Shown one piece after another: positions 37,901 to 49,800 of a stretch of DNA of 64,000 nt; positions within the stretch are counted from its first letter, which is position 1, and each line of letters begins with the position of its first letter. Below the pieces are notes generated by a model, which was given only the letters and a program-made list of their open reading frames with translations, made no database searches and had not been told where the DNA came from. A program made the position numbers and the translations under genes. The DNA is taken from the NCBI RefSeq assembly GCF_040581485.1, contig NC_090132.1:9125001-9189000 (forward strand). Reading direction: 5' to 3'. This stretch comes from Linepithema humile. Taxonomy: Eukaryota > Arthropoda > Insecta > Hymenoptera > Formicidae.

Positions 37901-40900
37901 GCAATATTTCTTTCATCTGCTGTTAAACAGAAAGTACGCTTTTTGCTGTACTACATCACAATTTTAACAGATTTGTATATATTAAAATTAGTGATTTGAA
38001 AAAAAGAACATGTAAAGTTATAATTTAATAACATAAAACAGATTTGTATTATGCTTGATAAAATTAATAAATAAAAAAGAACCGACAAATGTAATGTCGG
38101 GGAGAAAATTTATTTCGGTGATATTCGCCTTTCTATATGCACCGGCTTTTTAGTTTTTAGATGAGGAGAACTCTATCTCTGACAGTGAACTCTGCTGATC
38201 TCTCCGCTGATCTTTATCGATCTGCATCAATTTTTTATGCAGCGGCGACTAAACAGACATCGCACTGCGATGATCATCGGTGCATACATGAATATATATG
38301 TTATATCATTGCCATTCGCACGAGATGACACGAGTACGTCGACGGACATAGACTATCGATTTATATAGAGTTCATTCCACTTTTTTTTGGAGAGGGATCA
38401 ACGGTCACCGAGTTATCAGGCTTAAATTATCTGACAAACTTGTAACTAACATTGGCAGCTGGTGGCTGGCGACGGATCGATGACGAAGAACATAAAATCG
38501 CACACATCGGGAGCGCTAGGTGGAAAAGGGTGGGTGGAAAATCGGACGCAGGATATTCAAGCCGCTCGCTTTAAATAAATAAAATGTAACGTCAGTTTTT
38601 TCTTCTTCTCAACATTCCAGTTGTTTTCACAGAACTTCCGGGCTACCCGACATAAATCACAGCCGACGCAAACAATACGAGGGAAAAGTATTTTCTTAAT
38701 GCGAATGTTCCGAATCTCTGGCGTCCTATTAATCTGCTCACCCTTTCTACTTAGGATTCCGTATTTTAGTATTATGAGACACGCCCGTTCTTTCGTGTTG
38801 TTAGAACCCACATAAATTATAAACGCACACAGCCTCTTGTAGAAAATCTACGTCGTCGATTCGTCTTAACCGCACTATGCCGGATGTTAGATATTCATTG
38901 TGGAATTATCAATCATGAGTTCATTATAACTATGAGGTCAACAGATGAGCCACAAGCGTTCTCTTTACGTTCGTCGGAAGTAGATCGAGAGAATTCTGTT
39001 TTTAACATATTATTTTCTGCAAGTTTATCCGTTTCATCCCCTGAAAATAACATGCCTCGCGCGCGTTGCCACGTCGATTCTATAATCGACGGCGGCAAGT
39101 TAAAATTGTTGTATGTTATTTACGTCCACGTTACATACTAAAGCGAAATTGGTAAATATTGATACACATGCACACCCCAGTACTTTCCCGAGATGCTATT
39201 TCATTTAGCTATCGGCAGCAATAATTTTCACAAATGCATTTCCGCCACTGATATCTAGTCCAAATTAAATTCACCGATGCAAATGCTTCAGACATGATCG
39301 ATAATCGCCTACATCCTGTAACAGTTTTGCAAGATTGATTAAATAAGGTCAGAGTAAATTAATCGTGTTATCTTACATATTTCTACATTTTTATTTTCGC
39401 ACTCGTCAAAATATAATTAACAAATATCCAAGTTTTAATTTGATAAACACCTAAGTTTTTCCAATTGATAATTTTTAATCATTCCACATTACGATATTGC
39501 TATAAATTGTGCTATTTTGAATTGGAGAAGGTTTCACTATTTTCGCAGAATACAAACATTCCGATTATATGAACTTTAAAGAGTATCAATACTGAAGCGG
39601 ACGGGCCAACGAGCACGATGCAATCTATCGTTCCTATCATCGTTCCCCAGCAAAGTTTACGGCCTCTATTGATACGCAATCATGTATGTGCTTGAATATG
39701 CTTGAGCGCATCGCGAATGTACGACCTGCAACAGCGAAAAGCTTCAATTGACGTAGACCTTCGATGTAACAGTTTCATTTCAATCGTCAATTTTCAGTTG
39801 GGAAATCCTTGGAAATTTGCGTCAGCATGTAATTCTGGAAATCTGAATTTATCTGGATTATTTTTTTATAATAGAATAGATATATCGTAATAAATAATCA
39901 TTAAAGAAATATTGTTAAACAAAATTAAATTTTTTTAAATATTCTTAACTTACCTGTTTTGTTAACGATAATAGAAAAATGTTAAACGATTATTTAGTAA
40001 ATTTACACGATGTCAATAATCACATTTCAACATAAAATTACTTTAAATTACACATAATAGTACAAAATTGATACAAACATGTTATTATTTTAAAAAAATT
40101 ATGTTATTTTACATGACTAGTAAAAATATATATTTTCAACGAGCGTTCGTTAATGTATTAACCATATTAATCAACTCTTTAAATTGCCTTCGCATATGCA
40201 AATTTCATATTTTCACAATAATGTAAAAATATAATATATACAACGTGACATAATAAAGCGAATATGAAAACAATGAAAATATGAAAATATGTTTATTTTC
40301 GCAAGAATACATTTTTGATTACTTGATTAAAAATAGAAAAAAATTAAATAATAACAAAATGTGATATTCCAATTTAATATCATAAAATCTGATACTCCAT
40401 TTTCTGCAAAAACATCCAAAGGGGGAGCAGTGATTAATTACTATTATATGTTACGGCTAATGATACCTGCACTCACCTTTGTGCACGAGAAGTGTATATA
40501 CCGAGCTGTTCTATTGGCTCATTAATAATTCTACTGTTTTTATTAATGTATACCAGAGCGAAGCAATGAATTTTTTATTGCACATCAGCGCATGAGAGAA
40601 AATAACTTTATATATTTATTTCCATCCCCATTAAAGCGCGAATTAAAACGCAGGCGTACACTCATCAAAATATTTATTAGGAGAAGTTGCGTATGTAACC
40701 CGTTCGAGAAAGCAATATTACACGTATATTTGAAGCTTACTATTCGTGGCATCCGACTCCCTGGAGATAGGCGGTAGACGAGTATCTCATTAAAAGTTAT
40801 TGAGAATATATAAGTTCGCCTAATGCAATTAAAAGGTTACGTCATCGTAAGCTAGCGTAAGATTTACGTCATTAGCAACTTGTCAAACTCATTATGTCTG

Positions 40901-41800
40901 TAGATAATTTTTTTCTTTTATCTCTATCACGACAATATAGACGCTACGTGATGGGTTTATTGTGTGTGTTTAAGATGAAAGACTCTTCACGGTCTCTCCG
41001 GGAAAAAGTAGCGTCAAGCCAGTCGTGCATCGCAGAAAAATTAATGAATGTTATTCAAAGGAAATTATACTTTATATTATATATTTTCAGTTTCGCTACA
41101 CAATTTATTTTCGGCCGATGGACGTAAATCGACTATAATTATTCGTTTGATCGTACGACGAACCATCGTTAACATTCTACGAAACCAGTTAAAAATAAGT
41201 GAACTTAGAATCGATGCGACGGGAATAAAGAGAGACATGTAAATAAGAGGTCGACGTTGTCCGGCAGATGCTAAAAATTTCGCCCCTGCATTTTATATAC
41301 ATATACATATAGAGCGTCCCAGAACTACTGCGACTAAAAATAATTGTTATAATATATATTAAGCAAAGAGGCAGATGTTTCTACGTCAATAATCTTCGTG
41401 TTACGGGCTATTGAAAATTGCATTTTTTTTCTTCATTCTTCTACTTTTGAATATACGGGAAAATATTGAAACTTTCTTGCGCAAATTAAATTTTACACAT
41501 CTTTAAGAAAGAAATTAATGAAAAAAAAAACCATCGGTCTTCGTGTTTTACGCCAAATTATATCGAGACGACGAGTGACTTTTGTTAGACACGCTGAAAT
41601 AATAATTAAGCGTGTTGCAAATGTGTATCAAAAACTGCAAGTTTGATGAATGTTCTTTACATCACGCACACGTTAATTTACGGCAGCAAACAGCTACGTC
41701 CATTAGCTAACAAGATGAAAGGGATATTAATTGAGTAAAACAACAATGACAATTAATTAATGGAAACTGAAGCGACGGAATTGTTGAAGTCAAGGCAATT
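34907..41800. other. AT-rich intergenic DNA upstream of apolipophorin
   Basis: This is the left part of the divergent interval between apolipophorin (minus) and the LDLa gene (plus). Apart from the proximal promoter near 35000 it is AT-rich, with short open frames that have no splice partners. A somewhat GC-richer patch lies at 38100-38560. No RNA gene or mobile element is supported. Confidence 0.45.
35031..35037 (-). promoter_or_regulatory. Candidate TATA box of the apolipophorin gene
   Basis: On the minus strand CATAAAAG lies about 125 bases upstream of the start codon at 34906, in otherwise GC-rich sequence. It fits a TATA element giving a 5' UTR of roughly 90-100 bases. I see no clear initiator sequence, so the transcription start is not fixed. 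Confidence 0.4.
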
Positions 41801-44310
41801 TGAACGGTGGCCAATTACATGTGTTTTTCGGGAAGAGAGTTCGGGTCGGCTAACGTCATCCGCAAATACTCCCACGAAGTCGCAGCCGCATTACGAGGGA
41901 CCGGAACGATCTCTCCACGAACGTGGGTAGGAGACCCTGAGACACGCGTTGGCCAAATAGTGATCGAAAGAACGTGCGTCAGGTGATGGTTACGGTGAAA
42001 GAGATAGGAATTGGGTGGGTACGATATTAGATGTGCACGGCGAGAGACACTAGCTCGGAGGGCTGAAATTGGTAAAACTGGATTTCGTAGGACGCGAGAC
42101 AAGGTCGCACCCTGTTCGCTTTAGTCCTTCATTTCGCTCAATAAAGGGACGAAATCGCCGTCGCTGGCAAACGATCTGCAGATACGCCGGAATGTCAACG
42201 TCTTCGTCCGAAACAAAGCAGACACTCTCCGTTGGCCGCTCTGTACGCGTCTTTCGTCTCGAACGGGCTGAACTTTCGCACGGCGCACGACAATAGCGAC
42301 ACAATAGCATCGCGCATTCGTACCGCGTGTGCGGAATTATCGGACGGGTCGGTGCGATTGCGGTGGCACTCGGCCGCGGCCGCTTTTCACCGCTGTCGCT
42401 GCGAGGAAACGTGATACGGAGTCATGGGGTGTATATAGGTCCGGGGGTGCTTAGGGCTCGCGGCAGCTTTAATCCGTTCATGGGCGCGTCGGCCGGGGTG
42501 GAGGCGACGCGTGGCGCGGCGCGACGAGGCGCGGGGTGGATGAAGAGCGAAAGCAACCCCTCGCCCGACGTTGAGGAGAGGGGCAGAGCACCGGGGAGAA
42601 TGCGCGTTGTATTAAAGCGCCGGCCCTCGCGCAGCGTGGGAGTTAGTTCTGGTGAGGGCGCCAGGCAGCTCACTCACCGAAGTAACCCACCGTCCCAACC
42701 CTTCGATCCTCCACATCCCTCGACCTTCGACCAACAAAGCAACCATCCACGGCCGCAACCTCCTCACCATTCGATTCCGTCGTCGCTTTCCGTCAGTCCG
42801 AAAAGTCCTTCCGCGTGTGAGAGTAAGGGGCGAGACACCGCCGCCGCGCATCGCAGCTCTTTCGCGGGGATCGCCTCCAGTGCAAACGCGTCGACGACGG
42901 CGTTCGCGAGGGTGCAGTAGCGAGCAACCGACGAGCCGACGATCGGGCGAGCGGAGAGAATACGCATCGTGGGAGACAGAGCGAGCAAGAGAGAGAGAAA
43001 GAGGGAGAGGGAAAAAGAGAGAGAGAGGAAGATCAAAGGAAAGAAAGAAGGAGAGAGAGAGAGAGAGAGGGAACGTTTCTCGTCGCTCAATGGAACACCG
43101 GCGCGGCCGGTCGAGATCGTCGGCGACGTCAGCACGGGAAGTCGGACAACCGCGGGAAACAGCCTTTAACCTTTGAAATACGCCGCGCGATTATAGTCGG
43201 AGACCGGACATCATCGTGGAAGACGGGTAGTTAGAGACATAGAAGGAAAGAGAAAGCGGGTGAGAGAAGAGAAGAGAAGAGAAGAGAGAGAGAGAGAGAA
43301 AGTGGGGAAAAAAAAAAGAAACGAGAGGGGAAAGTGTGATCGCGCTAGAACGAATCAACGGAACAACCTAGAAGAATCCTCCCTCCGGCGCCTCTGACAT
43401 CGCGACGTGCTCTCTCTCTTTCTCCGTTCGTACCTTTGGTACCCGGTATAATTCTAGATACACACAAGCACACCCACGAACAAGCGAGTGAGCGAACGAG
43501 CGCGCGCGCGCGAGGCATCACACGCCCATATGAACGGCCATACGGAAGCGGGACGTGCAGAGCGACGAAAATGTCAGTGAATGAATATCCCGCCGTGTGT
43601 GACCAGACGACAACATACGTGGTATGATCGCACGGGGTGCTGCCGTTGCAACGAGCATAGTCTCTTCCGTGACACGCGTCGATCAAGCAGGGGAGAGAGA
43701 AAGGCGTGATGCGGAGACGAACGTCGCCGGAATAGTAGCACCAGCCAGAAACTTGGGTGTTCGCTAAGGGCGGAGCGATAAAAAAAAGAAAAAAGTGCGG
43801 TTACATAGAAGAAGAAGGTGAGAGGACATCGGAGGACAGCCCGTCCTTCAGCTCACGACGACAGCAAAAAACCGCGAAGAAGACCACGCAATCGAGAAAT
43901 CGGGGGAAAGATCGGCGAAGACTGGGCGAGAAACAGAAATAAAAAGCAGACACGAGAGAGGAAGAAAAGAAGAGGGAAAGTAGGAGACAAAGAGGATAAA
44001 AGAGAGAAAAAAAGAAAAAAAACAAGAGAGAGAGAGAGAGAGAGAAAGAAGACGAGAAGAGAGGAGTGATAAAATCGAGAAGCGGCATCACGGAACGACG
44101 CGACAGCGGAGGATCGAGGGAAGAAAAATCGAGACGGGAGATCGGAAGGGAAAAACTCAGGCACGGCACAGACGCGCGGCGGCGAGAGATCAAGAAGCAA
44201 GTATTATCACGTAATGCCCCGCGTAACACTGCACCTCCTGTATCGATGATACCTCGCGTAATCTCTATCTGTAACTCCACGGCGTCTCTCGCGCCTCTTG
44301 ACATCCTCAC

Positions 44311-44338
44311 TATATATATATATATATATAATATATAC
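44311..44338. repeat. (TA)n microsatellite
   Basis: About 14 TA units with one interruption, inside the CpG-rich upstream region of the LDLa gene. Confidence 0.9.
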
Positions 44339-45846
44339 ATCGGTGTACCTCTCCTCTTTTTCTCTGCCTTTGTTCTACACACCCTGTGTACCTCTGTCGC
44401 AATATACACGCTCGTGTTGCCGCCTTCCCGCGTCTCGCACCGACAAACGCGCACCGCTCTCTGCCACGGCAAGCCTTTGCTTTTTGAACGTTTTTCGGGG
44501 CACCTGTTGATATGACCGACCTACATACCACACTATTATCCACATTATGTCACCCCGTTATCGCCGTTCGACCGAGTCATCGGATCCGATATGCGGGCCC
44601 GAGGCTCGCTAATTGTCACATCCGGCGTGTCGGTTCTGCTCGCGCGAGTAACGTCGCGGCGACGTTCGACGCGTGTCGCGCGCGACGGAGCCGCGATGGT
44701 GCGGCTTTTAGAGCGACCCGAACGAATCCCTCCGACCTGGATCATACCAAGATAAAGTGATCCTATTTCTATCCTCTAGCGCGATCATGCGATTAATCTT
44801 TTTCCTTCGGAATGCAAAATTGCGCGACGGCAATAGTTACGCTCGAAATATATCGGGATGATTCGAAAGAGAAGAAGGGTACAGTATTTTATTACATCGC
44901 GAACGATTCTTTGTAAAATTACGAAAAAAAATTATAGGGGCACATCGCGTAAAGAAACATCGTACGCGATTCTCGACGCTTCGTCGCATCCGTCGAGTGA
45001 AATTCAGAATCAGTTTCGCTGCACGAAGCTCGATTTTCACGATCTAGCAGCCGAACGGAATTTCCGACGAGCGCTTGAATGACTGGTGAGCAGGTGTCGG
45101 CACTCCACCGCACAGTTCAATTACTCGTTTGATACTTGACCTAGCTACTAGCGTGTATAAATCGAGTTCAGGCGCTAAATATAGCACGAATATTAGAATT
45201 TATAAATATAAAAGCAGGAAAAAAAAAGGAACCGCCGCCCGACAATCTCTGTAAATTTTGCGGTGCGATAGTCGCGAATAGATCCGCTCCGTGGTGGCAC
45301 GCTCCGAGGAAACGACTTCGCAGAGTCACGCTCGCGGCTTATCTCGCCATTACGCGCACGATCGTGGCTAGGGCGAAAACTTAGGGGTAGGCGCGGTTAT
45401 TTACAAGCACATCGACGATCATTATCGTAATCGCGATCGCCGCTGGCGTCGTGGCTTCGTTTCCGCTTTGCGGGAAACGTTCGGGACGTTCGATATATAC
45501 GTGAGGAGAGAGGAGAATAGGGATACGTAAGACAGAGAGGTAAAACGGAAGGAAGGGGGTTGGGCAGAGCAGAAAGAGAGCAGAGAGAGAGAGAAAGAGG
45601 GGCAAAGAAAGGAAAGGTAAGCGGATAAAGGAAGCAACGCCGAAGGAGAGGGTTCTCTTACGGAGAGAATGGTAGCTTTATCTGCGCACGAAACAATCGC
45701 GAGCGTTTAACATGGGTGGCACATCGATTGGTTTAAATGTTGTCCACACTCGAGCACCTTACGCATCTATGAGCACGCACGATGAGCACCTCCGATAACC
45801 ACCTTCACACGTCGCCAGCACTCTGTTGAATATCCTGAGAAAACAA

Positions 45847-45851
<5 letters not shown>

Positions 45852-45879
<28 letters not shown>
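45852..45879. repeat. A28 homopolymer
   Basis: An uninterrupted run of 28 A. No retroposed coding body is recognisable immediately upstream, so it is treated as a simple repeat. Confidence 0.85.
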
Positions 45880-45880
<1 letters not shown>

Positions 45881-46414
45881 AAAAATCACCACAAATCTTT
45901 TTGTGTTCCTGGCACCTGCGGTTTCTAGGATATCGCACGTTTATTCTCTACTAACGACCTGATTTCAGGACGGTCGGTACAGGACGTGTGCGCTTTATCA
46001 CGAAGGGAAAGCCAAGGTCGCGGCTACTATCATGGACTACCGAAAGTGAAGCGTATCGATTAGAGGAGCGAGCATAACGCAATCAAATGTCAAACGTGAT
46101 ACACCGTGCGCTCGACGCGGCGACTTATCCCCGATAGAGAGAAACGAGCAAAAGAACGAGAGAGAACGGCCCGTTTTCTTTTCCGAGGGCCTGCGACGGG
46201 GAAAACGTGATCCCGGTCGGGACATGCTTGAGAGATCACATCCGATACACAGTCGCACTCGTAACACCGTTGCGTTTTCTATGCAATAATCGTCGCTGTG
46301 CCGAAAACACACATCGCCGCTCGTGATTTTTTATCAAGTTTATCCTCGATCTCCCCCCTTCTTCACCCTCTCGGTGTCAATCGACCGCCCAGTACCTCCC
46401 GCCTACTCTTTACA

Positions 46415-46500
46415 CACGAACGCATACACACACACACACGCACACATCGCACACATAACGCACACACACACATATCGAAAAATACGCACACATACGTACA
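46415..46500. repeat. (CA)n-rich microsatellite
   Basis: Interrupted CA repeats including TACACACACACACACG and ACGCACACACACACAT blocks, upstream of the LDLa gene start. Confidence 0.8.
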
Positions 46501-46899
46501 GATACTCCATCCTCACAGCTTCCCAGTGTATCGCGAGTTCAAACGAAAAGTCGGCCTAATCCAGAGTCGCTACAGACGTGCCTTTAGATTGGCAGTGAGT
46601 AGTAAGCATCTAAAGAGAGCGAACAAAAAAAAAAAGAAATAAAATAAAGCATCGTTGCTGTTCATGTAGGTCAATTATAACACCACGCCCAGCCGTATAA
46701 TCCGGTACGACGAAAGTGGTGCTACGGAAGAAAGAAAAAGAGAGAGAAATATATAAATATATATATATATATACGTAGATATATATAGAGAGATATAGAG
46801 AAGTCTAGAAAAGGTAAAGAAAGTGGGAGAGAGAAAAAAAAAAGACGAGAGGAAGGGAGAAAGAAACCGAGAGTAAAGGGAAGCGCGATTTAAACGTTA

Positions 46900-49800
46900 A
46901 TGATTTGTAAAATGGCGGTTTGCATGTTTTGGCTTCTCACGTACGTGGGACAGGGGCTGGATCTGGCGGTGGGTAATCGACCCGTGATCATACAAGTGCA
47001 GGACACACAGGGACTGGATTATCGTCATGGAAGCGGTAGCATTAGAAAGAAGAGCGAGCTGAGCAGCTCGGTAGGTAACAACCTGTTGCACCTGAGGTTA
47101 TATCCTTCCGATGGTCCCCACCGGGACGACCTGTCGAACTGGCTGGTCTTCAACGACGAGCCGCGGATATCCTCGTGGTCGCCCGCGGGCATGCTAATCG
47201 ACGACATTGTGAAGGAGCCGCGGGAGCTCCAGAACGTGTTCTTCGCCCTGTCGCCCGCCGTGCTGAATGTCCTTTATTCCGAGCACGCGACGTCGCAGCA
47301 GTCCCACGCGACCACCGCGGCGGAACCCTTCGTTTACGACGAGGGCAATCAGCTCATTAACGGCCGGCACCAGCAGCAGCAGCAGCTCCATCATCAGCGC
47401 GCGAAGAAACGGCGCATAGGCTGCCGACATCCGAAGGGCCCGCTCAGCCTGCCGATACTGGTCTGCGACGAGGCCGGCAGGAAGACTACTACTCTTCAGG
47501 AACCCAGACAATCGAATTACGACGATCTCTACGCGGAGCAGAGATTTAACACTGCGACGAAGACTGATCTCGCGCGCGCCGAGGGCGGCACGCCTGTTAA
47601 CTTATCCCCGAACGGCGGCTTCATCCCGAGGACCCTCGTCTACGAGGCTGGTAAACCACCTGGAAGCAAGCGGAGTCAGATAACGGTCGGACGGCGGTCG
47701 ATCGACGCGCAAGGCGAATCCCCGGGACACCAGGCTCAAGGTTCCTCGGCGTCCTCGACATCGTCGGCCGGCACGAGCATCGCTTCGCAGCTCATGCTGC
47801 GATCCATCCGGGGAAGCATACAATACGACGTGCCGCAGATCGGTGAGTCATATTCTTTCGTTATATTCTACATTTTTACAAAGATACACAATAATTTACA
47901 CAATTAATTGAATAACAAATTTAAAAAAAAAAACAACGTTATTTAGAAACGTATTATTGCAGAAATAAATGATTCGTGTGTCGTGCTTTTAAATATAATA
48001 TATAGGCTGTAAAAATTTCTTTTATACGTTTTTATTATTTTTATTAATTCTATTATTATTTTATTTAACACTTTTATAGAATTATCAAAACATATCAGAC
48101 CGATTTTTCGCGAGTGATTGTAGATAAAAAGTTGACAAGCGTCTGTGGGAATCAGACAAGTTAAACAATTTAAGCTTTCATAACTTCATTTTGAGAATGT
48201 CAATACGTTAATCTACTTTAAATGTACTCAATTATCTCTCCGATAACAATGTGTGTGCACATGAAACAGTTACCATTTATGAATACGCTTGAACTTTGAT
48301 GAAAAAAAATTCTGATTTCTCGCACTTCTTTCTTACAGAAAAATAAACGGATTAAAATGAATTGAAAAAGGTTTATTTTTGTAAAAGAGAATCTAATTTG
48401 TAAAACGAGAATGAAACGATGAATTATACTTCGTTCCAACCTTTCTAACTCCAACATTATAATCGCTTACTGATATAAACTAAATGTTGAATAAAGAATT
48501 GAATTAAACGTTGAATAGAAAGAAATTCGTTTTAACATATTTTAATTTGAGAGTAAAAAGTAAAAATTAAAATAAAACGGTGAAGATAAAAATCTGTAGA
48601 AAGGAATTTCACAACAATAAAAAATGGTGAAAAGTTTTACGATGTCAAATATTACATTGAAAAATGGAATTCTATCAATTTTCTATAATTAATTAATTTT
48701 TTTAAACAGTAAAAGCAGAAAAATTCACGAAGAAATAATTTAGATAAAGAATTCGAACGATTTAAAAAAATATATACGCTTATTTCTAAAAATAAATCTA
48801 ATTATGCTAAAAAGTTTCAAGAGTTTCAACATCGAAAAAGAATTGTATGCATGCACTTATCACATAAATCTGTGTTTGTGGAAAAACACATAACGAATTG
48901 CTTTTTAATGAAATATGAGCTAAACAGTCGCATCGTGATACGAATACGCGACATGAGTTATTCGAGCAAAAAGGTCTATAAATCTAAATGAAAAGTGTCG
49001 TGTGCGAAAATATAGACAAAGCGCTCCTGCAAATAAAGAAAAAGTGACGAAACTCTGTGTTGTGTGCACGAGCGTGCCCGCCGTTCCTCCCAAATTTATT
49101 GATCGAAGAGAACGCCGGCGGCGAATCTGCGACAAAAGGATGACGAGAGGAACAGAGTATACCAGTAAACATCCTTTGCTTATTGGGAAATCTAAAACGT
49201 GAGAAAAATGCGTGAAATGTGGAGAATCTTCTTATTGAAAATTTCTTTAAAATACTCACTTTGAAAGGAGAGAGTTATAAAAACGTAGAATAAAGTGTGT
49301 TATTTCACCCTATGCCGATCTGTTAGGTCACGATATATAAAGTGACTGATAGGTCACAACATATAAAATGTTAAGTGCCAATTTTGTTATCGCGATAATA
49401 ATATATTAATTACATCATAATGAAGGTAGTATCAAAATTTATACGCGTTGACCTATACCTTCATCGCACACATTTGGCATTACGTTTACTGCTTAAACCC
49501 TCCTACGCTTACAGTGAGATCTTCATATTAATCTGGTAACGTAGAGAATCCACATTTAGTACCGAATATGCGCTGAGTATACAGGCTTTTGAAATGTGCT
49601 ACCATGCTAGGCAAATAACACAGAGAATCAGTCAACTACAGTTGCAATTAATACCGAACGTGCGATGAAAATACATGCCGCGTTCAGATGCATATTAATA
49701 TTGCAAAATATTAATATTGCACAACTGCTAATTAATGTCGATTAAATTTACATTAATTTAATTGTCAGAATTGCACAATGAAAAATCGTGCGAAGTTACA

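Larger units (their letters stand above)
41800..46899. other. GC/CpG- and polypurine-rich region upstream of the LDLa gene
   Basis: Composition switches from AT-rich to CpG-rich at about 41.8 kb. From 42.9 kb onward there are long (GA)n/purine tracts on the plus strand (about 42960-43080, 43240-43330, 43940-44060, 45530-45640, 46730-46880). The region probably contains the promoter and 5' UTR of the gene starting at 46900; possible donors such as AAAG|GTAAGC near 45615 exist, but I cannot place UTR exons. Long open frames here, for example 43801-44472 on the minus strand, are Ser/Leu/Phe low complexity and not credible proteins. Confidence 0.5.

Noticed and set aside
42327..43176. Overlapping plus-strand frames of 174-197 codons
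   Set aside because: Arg/Ser/Pro-rich translations in two frames of the same GC-rich DNA with no splice pairing; composition explains the openness.
43801..44472. 223-codon minus-strand frame in the CpG-rich region
   Set aside because: The translation is dominated by Ser/Leu/Phe from antisense GA tracts and resembles no protein.
45852..45879. A28 run as the tail of a retrocopy or LINE insertion
   Set aside because: No reverse-transcriptase or processed-gene body and no flanking target duplication could be seen upstream.
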